Assembly (NCBI RefSeq): GCF_005234135.1
Contig: NZ_CP039964.1
Coordinates: 2,348,001-2,412,000, forward strand
Direction of reading: 5' to 3'
DNA: 64,000 nt
DNA from: Pseudorhodobacter turbinis
Lineage (GTDB): Bacteria > Pseudomonadota > Alphaproteobacteria > Rhodobacterales > Rhodobacteraceae
The notes beneath the pieces were generated by a model. It did no database searches, was not told the DNA's origin, and worked only from the letters and a program-made list of their open reading frames with translations. This document shows positions 37,437-45,566 of the stretch, piece after piece (the first letter of the stretch is position 1; the number at the start of each line of letters is the position of its first letter). The position numbers and the translations under genes were made by a program.

Positions 37437-38450
37437 ATGACGGCTTTTTTCATGAAACCACACCTGACCTGTGATCCTATGATGGATCTAGAAGCGACTC
37501 GTGCTGCACAGTCTGCTGAAGAATTGAAGCAAGTGCACGCGCATCGTATCGAAACAGCTGCCGATCCACTCGCTCCGAACATAACCTTAAGACCTAAAAT
37601 TGTCGCGGGCGCTGATGCCGGTTTTGTTAGAAACAGCCAGTGCAGCAAGGTGTTTGACGTATACGGCGATGATGCGCCTAAGTATGCAATACCTACCACC
37701 TTAAACACCACTCTCCTAAGCACCGAACGCTCATACCCTGTACACAGCATCGCAGGCAGAAAGCTCACGGAAACAAAGACCAGTTCTTCTCAACAAACAC
37801 GTCAACCACGTCGCGCAGCAGCCAAGCTCGATCAGGTTGCTTTGGCGAAGACGTGGTACGGTCTCAAAAGCAAGGGGAGAAAAGATAAGCTGACCGATCA
37901 TGAAAAGCTCTCGGCAGCGTTCTGGCAGACGGCTTCCAAAGGAGGCATGGCTATCTCTTTGAATTTTGGTGTTCGGCGTGAGAATATGCTTGCGGCAAGC
38001 GCCGATCCAAAGCGCAGATTGATGCAGAACCTGCACCGTCATCTTTCGGAGGCAGGCTTTGGTCAAATACCCTATGCATTGGCTTTTGAGATTTCGCCTG
38101 AAAGTAGCGGAAATAGGTTACACTTGCATGGTGCAATCGACACGTCCGGACTTACAAGCGAAGACATCCGGTGTCTTAGCACAGCTCTACGCAAGGCTGC
38201 CTCTTTCGCCGAGGGTCCGCCGACTGACTTGACCACGTTAAGCCGTGCCAATGGTGGTACGTTTCCTGCAACGCGCGCGCTTGCCTACATCTGGGGTGAT
38301 CCAAAGCAGAGCCACCTCGCACGCGTTATGCCGCAATTCGCAGGCGCGATGGCTGATGACTTGGTGCCGGTCAAACTCGATGGTGTTTACACGCCCACAC
38401 CAAGGGCGCTTGCAGGGTTGCTCGCCTATCTTGAGAGCATCCAGCGCTAA
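37437..38450 (+). CDS. hypothetical protein with HUH-like motif (possible Rep/nicking protein)
   Basis: A 337-residue protein if started at ATG 37437; ATGs at 37452 and 37482 are also possible. The C-terminal half carries ALAFEISPESSGNRLHLHGAID, where HLH preceded by a hydrophobic strand matches the H-hydrophobic-H motif of HUH endonucleases and rolling-circle Rep proteins. Tyr in ALAYIWGDP could be the nucleophile. The N-terminal 120 residues are low in motifs. The assignment rests on one short motif, so function is tentative. Repeats upstream could be its target. Confidence 0.5.
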   Translation: MTAFFMKPHLTCDPMMDLEATRAAQSAEELKQVHAHRIETAADPLAPNITLRPKIVAGADAGFVRNSQCSKVFDVYGDDAPKYAIPTTLNTTLLSTERSYPVHSIAGRKLTETKTSSSQQTRQPRRAAAKLDQVALAKTWYGLKSKGRKDKLTDHEKLSAAFWQTASKGGMAISLNFGVRRENMLAASADPKRRLMQNLHRHLSEAGFGQIPYALAFEISPESSGNRLHLHGAIDTSGLTSEDIRCLSTALRKAASFAEGPPTDLTTLSRANGGTFPATRALAYIWGDPKQSHLARVMPQFAGAMADDLVPVKLDGVYTPTPRALAGLLAYLESIQR

Positions 38451-38532
38451 ACTGGACGATTAACAGCTGCTTGCGCCTCGTGAATGCTTCAAGCCCATTA
38501 TTTTGACCCAACAGGAACGGAAGGAACACGCT

Positions 38533-38886
38533 ATGACCAAGGAAACGAAAGCTCAGTCGTCTACCGATTTTATCGGCATGCTCGGTAACATGCCGTTCAA
38601 CCCGATGAATGACCCGCAGCTGAAAGCCTGGTCCGATCTGGGGGCTGACATGATGAAGTTCGCGGCGTCTCGGATACAGCAAGATCTTGAGGCGCAAAAG
38701 TCCATGCTGGCATGCAAGAGCCTTGAAGAGCTTCAGAAGGTTCAAGCTGAATTCTTTAGCGAGGCGGTGAAGGGTTATAATGCGCAAATACAGCGCGTCG
38801 CAGAGGTTATGTCGGGTGCTGGGAAGGCGCAGGCAGGTGCCGTCGTCTCATCGACAAAACGTGGGTACGACGATGTGCCGCTGTAA
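38533..38886 (+). CDS. phasin-family protein
   Basis: A 117-residue, helix-rich protein: WSDLGADMMKFAASRIQQDL, then LACKSLEELQKVQAEFFSEA and KGYNAQIQRVAEVM. The LEELQKVQ-x-F pattern is the core of the phasin family that coats polyhydroxybutyrate granules. It lies in the island, far from phaA/phaB at 3613-5619, so it is an accessory copy. The ribosome site is weak (AAGGAAC). Residues after about 100 look unstructured. Confidence 0.78.
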   Translation: MTKETKAQSSTDFIGMLGNMPFNPMNDPQLKAWSDLGADMMKFAASRIQQDLEAQKSMLACKSLEELQKVQAEFFSEAVKGYNAQIQRVAEVMSGAGKAQAGAVVSSTKRGYDDVPL

Positions 38887-38982
38887 GGCGTAACGGTGTA
38901 ATCGGCATGTAAACCGAGCACGTCCTCATCCGGGAGTTGGGGGTTATTGTTGCAAATCGCAGCACGCCCACACAATAGCCCT

Positions 38983-39086
38983 ACAGGCTCACGGAGAGGC
39001 GATTTAAAGGGGGTATGCGCCCTGCCTGCTAGGTTGGGTTGGGTCCGGCGCGCATGGCGCCCAGTGACTCGCTTCTGAGCTGTTTG
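38983..39086. repeat. diverged intergenic repeat, copy R1
   Basis: About 104 bp roughly 70% identical by eye to 42621-42724 (copy R3): both start ACAGGCTC and share CGATTT-x-AAGGGGGTATG and TCCGGC blocks. Just before it, GCAGCACGCCCACACAATA (from about 38959) matches GCAGCACACCCACACAATA in copy R2 near 41947. The 38887-39314 gap holds no supported gene. Confidence 0.6.
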
Positions 39087-39314
39087 CAATGGTGACATGG
39101 TTCTGTCGGGGTGGGTATTTGATTTGAGTGCAATGGGCGGTCGGTTGGATGGTGGCGCTGTGAGGAAGCCTTCAGAGCGTTCCGCACCGACATTCGCGCT
39201 TGCGGTAGCAAGGTCAGTTAGGCAGAGTCTATAATGTTGACCTCAAGATTAAATGCGGGTGCCGTCCGCAGCAATTGAAACTTGAAAAGTATAGCACTAA
39301 GTGATAGGGGTGAT

Positions 39315-39707
39315 GTGCGAGTATTTTTGACTAAGCAGTTCTCGAAGTGGGCTGTTGACGAGGCAATCGACGATAATACGCTCTTCGATACCGCTGAAAA
39401 AGCCTTCGGTGGCGAAGTAAGCGCAGATCTTGGCGGATACCTGTTCAAACAGCGGGTTGCACGTGAAGATGGAGGAAAGTCAGGCGGGTATCGCACGATA
39501 CTCTGCTTTCGGAAGTCCAATGACAGCAGGATCTTTTTCCTGCACGGTTTTCCGAAGAGTAACAAAGGCAATATCACCTCGAAAGAGGAGAAGGCGTTGA
39601 AGAAGATTGCAAAGTCCTTGGTTGATCTGTCGAATGAACAGGTTGAGGGACTGAAAGCAAAGATGGCGATCCGTGAGTTAGGGAACGAAGATGGAAAACC
39701 GCAGTGA
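39315..39707 (+). CDS. RelE-family type II toxin
   Basis: A 130-residue toxin of the RelE/HigB-like mRNA interferase type. After start GTG 39315 (AGGGG ribosome site 5 nt upstream) comes VRVFLTKQFSKWAVDEAI, then YLFKQRVAREDGGKSGGYRT and the basic RIFFLHGFPKSNKGNI block typical of this RelE subgroup. The C-terminal helix is KALKKIAKSLVDLS. The antitoxin gene overlaps its 3' end by 17 nt, so toxin is encoded first, as in higBA-type loci. Confidence 0.85.
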   Translation: MRVFLTKQFSKWAVDEAIDDNTLFDTAEKAFGGEVSADLGGYLFKQRVAREDGGKSGGYRTILCFRKSNDSRIFFLHGFPKSNKGNITSKEEKALKKIAKSLVDLSNEQVEGLKAKMAIRELGNEDGKPQ

Positions 39708-40002
39708 TATCCTCGACATGGCGCTCGACCTTGCGCTTGACCTCCATGACGTTGGAGCAATGGATAAAGCCACCCTTCGTGACATCGAGGAGCTGGCAAT
39801 CCCAAAGGTCCCTGAGTATAGCGCCAAACAAATTCGCTTGATCCGAGAGCGGAACCACGTGAGCCAGCCGATCTTCGCAAGTTATATGAACGTTGGTCGG
39901 ACAACAGTCGCTCAATGGGAGCAAGGTAAAAAGAAGCCAGGCGGGTCAGCCGCTCGGTTGCTTGATCTGATTGCACGCAAGGGCATACGAGCTATCGCTT
40001 AA
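39691..40002 (+). CDS. Xre-family antitoxin of the RelE-type pair
   Basis: A 103-residue protein with a helix-turn-helix over about residues 45-95 (YSAKQIRLIRERNHVSQP, then NVGRTTVAQWEQGKKKPGG). The IRERNHVSQ...VAQWEQGKKKP pattern is that of HigA/NadS-type antitoxins. It probably binds the toxin and represses the shared promoter. It overlaps the toxin gene by 17 nt, so the two are translationally coupled. Confidence 0.88.
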   Translation: MENRSDILDMALDLALDLHDVGAMDKATLRDIEELAIPKVPEYSAKQIRLIRERNHVSQPIFASYMNVGRTTVAQWEQGKKKPGGSAARLLDLIARKGIRAIA

Positions 40003-40303
40003 CGGCGGGCGCGATATTGATCCGTTGGCGCTTTTGCACGCGCTAATCCGGTTCATGCGCCGAGCTACCGTGTGACCTCATCACCGTCGAGCACAAGCAG
40101 CCCCAAAGGTCGTGGATCGGAAGTGTTGCAATCATGTTCAGGGGTTGAAAGAGCTTTAAGAGAAGGAATTAATGCAGCGAATGGCGGTGTGAGCCCAGAT
40201 AGCAGAATGCTGCGAGTCAACCCATTGTCGGTTTTCATTGTTGAACCAAAACCCCTCAAGAACAGCCAAGGTTTTGAAGTGGTTTTTTGACGTATCTGCA
40301 TTG
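40003..40303. other. gap after toxin-antitoxin pair
   Basis: About 300 nt. Short open frames on both strands (40072-40290 plus, 40065-40331 minus) overlap each other and neither has a ribosome site or a recognisable protein pattern. Nothing else seen. Confidence 0.4.
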
Positions 40304-40810
40304 CTAGCAGGCAAATATCGAAAGCCGCCATTCTGATGGATTACCGGTGTTCTCCAAAATTTGAAAAGGTGGCCCAATCTGCTGCTGTTCGACCAAACTT
40401 AGTATATTTGGAATTTCGTTCCGTTCGTCGTGCTGAAAATCATAAACGACAGTCAGATAACCATCCAAAATACGCGCTAATCGCCTTGTGGGTTGAATTG
40501 TGGCAAGCTTGACTGATCCAAACCGGCCGTTCAAAGCTTCTCTGATTAAACCAGAGATCGTTGAGGTAGAAGTTGAGCTGTTTTCGCAGGTCAAAATGGT
40601 GAGATCAGTAAATTCGCTGTCTTGATCCGCCGAGGGATTTTGCTCTTCTAAATCAGTTATGATAGTAAAATCATCAACGCCACCATTCTTAGCCATAGAA
40701 GCAAAAGCAGCTTCCTCACCAATCCTCAATGCTCGAACCGCGTACTCACCAATTAGAGAGGCGACTATCGCGCCTAATAAAAATGATCCGGCCCACATCA
40801 GATTTTTCAT
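40304..40810 (-). CDS. membrane-anchored hypothetical protein
   Basis: A 168-residue protein I do not recognise. One N-terminal hydrophobic helix (MWAGSFLLGAIVASLIGEYAV) acts as an anchor or signal. The rest is soluble and somewhat acidic, with a Ser/Thr-rich stretch (ENSSTSTSTISGL) and a C-terminal mixed alpha/beta-looking region. The base composition is more AT-rich than the core genes. It is divergent from the transglycosylase-like lipoprotein gene. No role can be inferred. Confidence 0.6.
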   Translation of the reverse strand: MKNLMWAGSFLLGAIVASLIGEYAVRALRIGEEAAFASMAKNGGVDDFTIITDLEEQNPSADQDSEFTDLTILTCENSSTSTSTISGLIREALNGRFGSVKLATIQPTRRLARILDGYLTVVYDFQHDERNEIPNILSLVEQQQIGPPFQILENTGNPSEWRLSIFAC

Positions 40811-41006
40811 GGCTTTCCCGTCTTGGTCTGGATTTTTAGTAAAAATATGGTTTTTGCAGCATGTGCTGCGGCAGACTGAAACTATCCTCAGAAGACTATC
40901 ATAGCAGATTGCGGCGTACCGAAATAGTTTTTTAACCTACTGTTTTGTGGTATAGTTGGTTCATTGTTATAAGTGATATCCGGCAATTTTTTTGGAGGGA
41001 CTTCGA

Positions 41007-41654
41007 TTGTCAAAATACCGTTTCAGGGTTTTATTTTGTATCGCTGCTGGAATGCTGACCGCATGTCAGAATGCCGATGTTTCAGATAGTCGGGCGGATC
41101 CAATTAGCGCTTCAACACCGATGCTTTGGTTATCTGCTAATTCGGAAAGTCAGCCTTGGGAGGGCTTTGTTACAGGAGCGATCAATGATTATGGAGCCTC
41201 TTTGGTGAACTCAAATCCAGAAGATATTGGTGATTGGTGTCCAGCCTATGAACACCAGTCCTCAGAACAGAGGAGGGCATTTTGGGCGTTTCTAATGTCA
41301 TCCTTGATGAAATACGAGAGTAATTATGATCCCTCGGTAACTTACACTGAACCCTTTGAGGATGCGTCAGGAAATAGTGTCATAAGTCGGGGCCTCCTTC
41401 AGCTTTCTATTGAAAGTTCAAACGGATACGGATGTGGCATAGTTGACGCTAACGAGCTGCATGACCCAAAAGATAACCTTTCTTGCTCCATACGCATTAT
41501 GGACAGATGGATTGGAAGAGATAACGTGATTGAATCCAGAACGACCACTGGAGAATGGCGTGGTATGGCAAGATATTGGTCTCCTTTCCGCCGGTCGCAA
41601 CAAAGAGGCGCAATGCAGGCTCAAGTTAGCGCATCTAGCTATTGCCAATCGTAG
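41007..41654 (+). CDS. lytic transglycosylase-like lipoprotein
   Basis: A 215-residue lipoprotein. TTG 41007 is chosen as start because GGAGG sits 8 nt upstream and gives the signal SKYRFRVLFCIAAGMLTAC with a lipobox at Cys20. The lysozyme-like core shows FLMSSLMKYESNYDPS with the presumed catalytic Glu104, then SRGLLQLS and, later, a helix ending MARYWSPFR. These fit the SLT-type peptidoglycan lyase pattern. It may remodel cell wall for transfer or be a general cell-wall enzyme. It is AT-rich and probably acquired. Confidence 0.7.
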   Translation: MSKYRFRVLFCIAAGMLTACQNADVSDSRADPISASTPMLWLSANSESQPWEGFVTGAINDYGASLVNSNPEDIGDWCPAYEHQSSEQRRAFWAFLMSSLMKYESNYDPSVTYTEPFEDASGNSVISRGLLQLSIESSNGYGCGIVDANELHDPKDNLSCSIRIMDRWIGRDNVIESRTTTGEWRGMARYWSPFRRSQQRGAMQAQVSASSYCQS

Positions 41655-41860
41655 AGTTGGAAACGCACAAGTTAACATTCATAGCGTGCTAAAAGCGGCT
41701 GTTTTAGAACATGCTGTGAACCGTACATTGGCGCAATTGCAGTGAAGGTCGGTAAAAGCCGCATAGCTGACCTCTGCGCAGACCGCAGCGAGTGGTGAAC
41801 TTCGACGTCCAGACCATCACCTAGATGGCTTTTACAGTCGCGCTGGGTGTTTTTTTGGCG

Positions 41861-41966
41861 ACGTGCCTGTGTGCAAGGCAAGCCACTTAGAACTGCATAA
41901 CTTGGGGGCTCACCGGGTGACGCAAGTAGGCGGGCTTTGACGCCTGCGCAGCACACCCACACAATA
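41861..41966. repeat. diverged intergenic repeat, copy R2
   Basis: ACGTGCCTG at 41861 begins about 75 bp that resemble 42509-42590 (AAGCC, TTAGAA and GGGGGCTC blocks shared). Its right part GCAGCACACCCACACAATA resembles sequence just left of copy R1. The flanking 41655-42108 gap has no supported gene. Confidence 0.5.
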
Positions 41967-42108
41967 TCTTCCTAAAAGCGCTTGTGGATCTGTCATGTAG
42001 AACGACTTTTTGAATGGCAACGGTTTGCTGCACCCGTGTAAGTGTCTGCTTTCCTTACGTCATACTCAAAGCTATATGGTTCTGGAACGGTTCAACAGGG
42101 GTGCTGCA

Positions 42109-42438
42109 ATGCCAAATGCGGATGAACAAGCGACGATGAAAAACATTAATCCCGTATTGTGGAAACTTGGAGGGCCAATCGGTAACTTCATCTCTATTCT
42201 AGGCGCGTTTTTTCTATTGCGCGATATTGCTTGTGGGGCGACGAAACTCTCATGGTACCTTTGGGGCGGTTGGTTGACGCTGATAGGGGTCACACTGTTA
42301 ATTTTGCTTACTCATGCTTGGGCTGATGAGCGCTACCCGGGCTTCTTGATTGCTAGATTATGCATCACTGGTGGTATCCTGATCGGAATCGTCGTTTTGA
42401 TTTTTCCGGGCGGACTGCTATTAGCAAAAACCTGCTAG
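42109..42438 (+). CDS. small hypothetical membrane protein
   Basis: A 109-residue protein from ATG 42109 (MPNADEQATMKNINPVLWKL), or 142 residues from an earlier ATG. Three hydrophobic segments are clear: IGNFISILGAFFLL, WYLWGGWLTLIGVTLLILL and ARLCITGGILIGIVVLIF. No family is recognised. The ribosome site is weak. It lies between two copies of the intergenic repeat and may be a cassette-like passenger. Confidence 0.5.
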   Translation: MPNADEQATMKNINPVLWKLGGPIGNFISILGAFFLLRDIACGATKLSWYLWGGWLTLIGVTLLILLTHAWADERYPGFLIARLCITGGILIGIVVLIFPGGLLLAKTC

Positions 42439-42508
42439 ACACTGAGCGGCAGGGAGAGGTGTCGACTTATCACTTGATTCGCTTGATATGGCTTAGGCAC
42501 CTCGGATG

Positions 42509-42724
42509 ACGTGCCTGATTGCACACCAAGCCGGTTAGAAATGACACAGCGTAGGGGGGCTCTGAGCGGCGCAAGGAGCTCTGAATCAGTACCTGCGCCG
42601 CCCTTCCTGCTGAGAGCTTCACAGGCTCGCGGAGGAGCGATTTGAAGGGGGTATGTGTGCTGTCCGTCAGGTAGGTTAGATCCGGCATGTGTAGCGCTCA
42701 GCGACCTGCTCCTGCGCTATTTGA
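42509..42724. repeat. diverged intergenic repeat, copy R3
   Basis: The left part (42509-42590) resembles copy R2, and the right part (42621-42724) is about 70% identical by eye to copy R1. It thus links the other two into one composite unit of about 200 bp. It fills most of the 42439-42882 gap before hsdM, where no gene is supported. Confidence 0.6.
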
Positions 42725-42882
42725 TTTGCGGGCGGTGACGGGTGTTACGCACACAACCGACCTCGTATGCCACCTTCACGAACAACCACTTGCGACCAGC
42801 GTTGAAAACGCCGACAAAACAAGTACCATCCGGGACGCAGGCTGTTATCCGGCATATTCACTTTTTGAGCGGAGACGCTGGC

Positions 42883-44436
42883 ATGACCGACGAACAAAAG
42901 AAAAAGCTTGAGCAAAAGCTGTGGGACATCGCTAACACTCTGCGCGGTAAGATGGGTGCTGATGAGTTTCGAGACTATATCCTCGGCTTCATCTTCTACA
43001 AATATCTGTCCGAACGCATGCACAGCTATGCCAACACGCTGTTGGAGGCTGAAAAGCTGGACTTCACTGCCATAGATGAAACCACAGCTGACGGTCAGGC
43101 GTTTCTCGATGCGGTCAAAGACGCATCGGTTGAGGCTCTGGGGTACTTCCTTAAACCGTCCGAACTGTTCAGCGCCGTTTCCAGACGTGGCGAAGATGGT
43201 ACGTTTATCCTCGGCGATCTTGCGACCATCCTGTCGAACATCGAACGCTCGACGATGGGCACCGAGTCTGAGGATGACTTTGACCACCTTTTCGAAGACC
43301 TCGACCTGACATCAACCAAGCTCGGTCGTTCCGAAGAAGCCAAGAACGCACTGATTTCCAAGGTGCTCGTCCACCTCGATGCCATCAACTTCCGGCTCGA
43401 TGATGCCGAAGCAGACGTGTTGGGTGACGCATATGAATACCTCATCGGTCAGTTCGCATCTGGTGCGGGCAAGAAAGCGGGTGAGTTTTATACACCACAA
43501 CAGGTGTCGACCATCCTCGCGCGTATCGTCACCACCGGCAAGACGCGGCTGAAATCGGTCTATGATCCGACATGCGGGTCGGGGTCGTTGCTTCTGCGGG
43601 TCGCGCGTGAAGTGTCGGACGTGTCCGACTTCTTCGGTCAGGAGATGAACCGCACCACCTACAACCTTGCGCGCATGAACATGATCTTGCACGGCGTGCA
43701 CTACCGCAACTTCGATCTGCGCCAGGAAGACACGCTGGAACATCCGCAGCACGAAGGTCAGCTGTTTGAGGCAATCGTCGCGAACCCGCCGTTTTCAGCG
43801 AAATGGTCGGCGCGGTCGTTGTTTTTGCAAGATGATCGTTTTGCACAATATGGCAAGCTCGCACCTGCATCCAAAGCCGACTATGCCTTTGTCACGCATA
43901 TGCTGTCGCATCTGGATGATAACGGTGCGATGGCGGTTGTGCTTCCGCATGGCGCACTGTTTCGCGGTGGTGCCGAAGGGGCTATTCGCGAGTTCATCAT
44001 TCGCGAAAAGAACTGGCTGGATGCGGTCATCGGCCTGCCTGCGAATATCTTTTACGGCACGTCTATTCCGACCTGTATCATGGTGTTCAAAAAATGCCGT
44101 GAGGTGGATGACGTGCTGTTCATCGATGCCTCGACCTGTTTTGAAAAAGGCAAGAATGAGAACCGCCTGCGGGATGAGGATGTTGACCGCATCACCGCCG
44201 CTTACCGCAACCGGACCGCAGAGGCAAAGTTCAGCCACCGCGCGGGTTTGGATGAGATCGCCGGTAACGACTATAACCTGAACATCCCGCGCTATGTCGA
44301 TACGTTTGAGGCAGAGGCTGTGATCGACCTGTCAGAGGTCACGCGTGAACTAAAGCAGGTCGAGGCAGACATGGCAACGGTAGACGCCCAGATACGCGCG
44401 TTTTGTGCCGAGTTGGGACTGGAGTCACCGGTATGA
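42883..44436 (+). CDS. hsdM: type I restriction-modification DNA methyltransferase subunit
   Basis: Adenine methyltransferase subunit of a type I R-M system, 517 residues from ATG 42883. The N-terminal helical domain is KLEQKLWDIANTLRGKMG and FIFYKYLSERM. The SAM-binding motif I region is GEFYTPQQV then DPTCGSGSLLLRVA, and catalytic motif IV is NPPF (ANPPFSAKWS). The C-terminal part has the usual coiled region before hsdS. An open upstream extension to 42742 overlaps the repeat R3 and is not family-like. The stop overlaps the hsdS ATG (ATGA). Confidence 0.95.
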   Translation: MTDEQKKKLEQKLWDIANTLRGKMGADEFRDYILGFIFYKYLSERMHSYANTLLEAEKLDFTAIDETTADGQAFLDAVKDASVEALGYFLKPSELFSAVSRRGEDGTFILGDLATILSNIERSTMGTESEDDFDHLFEDLDLTSTKLGRSEEAKNALISKVLVHLDAINFRLDDAEADVLGDAYEYLIGQFASGAGKKAGEFYTPQQVSTILARIVTTGKTRLKSVYDPTCGSGSLLLRVAREVSDVSDFFGQEMNRTTYNLARMNMILHGVHYRNFDLRQEDTLEHPQHEGQLFEAIVANPPFSAKWSARSLFLQDDRFAQYGKLAPASKADYAFVTHMLSHLDDNGAMAVVLPHGALFRGGAEGAIREFIIREKNWLDAVIGLPANIFYGTSIPTCIMVFKKCREVDDVLFIDASTCFEKGKNENRLRDEDVDRITAAYRNRTAEAKFSHRAGLDEIAGNDYNLNIPRYVDTFEAEAVIDLSEVTRELKQVEADMATVDAQIRAFCAELGLESPV

Positions 44437-45557
44437 ATGCGGCGGTGCCGAAGCTACGGTTCGACGGGTTTGATGGTGCTTGGACAAATGAAAGGATTTC
44501 AAATGGGGTCACCTTAATATCTGGTCAACATTTGGGACCAGATGACTATACCACATATCAGTCTGGAACGCCGTATTTTACCGGCCCGTCTGATTTCACA
44601 AACGATGAGCGTGCCTTGACGAAATGGACGCAAGCCAAAGCGAAAATCGCGCTTCGTGGCGATGTGTTGATTACTGTAAAGGGTAGTGGTGTGGGCGAGT
44701 TAATGCTTCTTGAATTGCCAGAAGTCGCTATGGGGCGGCAACTCATGGCTATCAGATCAGGAGCGTTTGCAGCCGACCTACTTTCGCATGTCCTGCAAGG
44801 AAGACGTAATAAGTTTCAGGCGCTTGCGGCTGGTAATATGATTCCAGGTCTATCGCGCGACGACATTCTCACGATGAAAGTCTCACTTCCTTGTGCCGCG
44901 GAACAACAGAAAATCGCCGCCTTCCTTGGTGCGGTGGATAGCAAACTCTCCGCGTTGCGGCGCAAGCAGGCGGGGTTGGAGCGGTTCAAAGCGGGGCTGA
45001 TGCAACGCCTCTTCTCGCAAAAACTGCGCTTTACGCAAGACGACGGCTCGGCCTTTCCGGATTGGGAAGAGACGGCTTTTGAAGATGTGGTGTTTGCCAT
45101 CTCTACACGAGGGCACCAAATTCTTGCCACTGCGATTCAAGAAAATGGCAGGCACCCTGTTTTAGATCAAGGTAAGCAGTTCATAGCGGGATATTCCGAT
45201 GAAACTGAGCGTCTACTCAAAAACAAGGGTGCGATCATTTTTGGCGATCACACGACAGAGTTGAAATGCTCTGATTTTGATTTCATCGTAGGGGCGGACG
45301 GGGTCAAGGTGCTACGCACAAACGAAAATATCCGTTTCATGTATTATGCAATTTTGTCTAATCTGCCGAAGCAAGAAGGTTACAAACGGCATTTCTCTAT
45401 TTTGCGCCAATCGCAGCTACCTGTTCCTCACCCCGACGAACAACGCAAAATCGCCGACGCGCTCACAGCACTCGATACGAAAATCACAGCCACAGCCGCG
45501 CAGATCACTAAGATCGAGCTGTTCAAGCAAGGCTTGTTGCAACAGATGTTTGTGTAA
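44433..45557 (+). CDS. hsdS: type I restriction-modification specificity subunit
   Basis: DNA-recognition subunit, 374 residues. It has two target-recognition domains, each followed by a conserved helical spacer: EQQKIAAFLGAVDSKLSALR near residue 165 and EQRKIADALTALDTKI near residue 340. The first spacer continues to FKAGLMQRLFSQKLRF and the second to FKQGLLQQMFV, showing the internal repeat. The AT-richer recognition domains contrast with the conserved spacers, as is usual for swapped specificity. It is coupled to hsdM by ATGA. Confidence 0.95.
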   Translation: MNAAVPKLRFDGFDGAWTNERISNGVTLISGQHLGPDDYTTYQSGTPYFTGPSDFTNDERALTKWTQAKAKIALRGDVLITVKGSGVGELMLLELPEVAMGRQLMAIRSGAFAADLLSHVLQGRRNKFQALAAGNMIPGLSRDDILTMKVSLPCAAEQQKIAAFLGAVDSKLSALRRKQAGLERFKAGLMQRLFSQKLRFTQDDGSAFPDWEETAFEDVVFAISTRGHQILATAIQENGRHPVLDQGKQFIAGYSDETERLLKNKGAIIFGDHTTELKCSDFDFIVGADGVKVLRTNENIRFMYYAILSNLPKQEGYKRHFSILRQSQLPVPHPDEQRKIADALTALDTKITATAAQITKIELFKQGLLQQMFV

Positions 45558-45566
45558 GGGCGCGTT

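Noticed and set aside
40065-40331. Overlapping short frames on both strands after the antitoxin
   Set aside because: Each is the mirror of the other, neither has a ribosome site or a recognisable pattern, and both overlap the start or end of better genes.
38983-42724. Integron attC sites between small cargo genes
   Set aside because: GTTGGGT in R1 and GTTAGAT in R3 fit the GTTRRRY core, but no RYYYAAC partner lies at the right distance on the same strand, and no integron integrase is present.
42742-42882. Upstream extension of hsdM
   Set aside because: It runs back to the intergenic repeat R3 and is not family-like; MTDEQKKKLEQKLWDIANTL at 42883 is the normal start.
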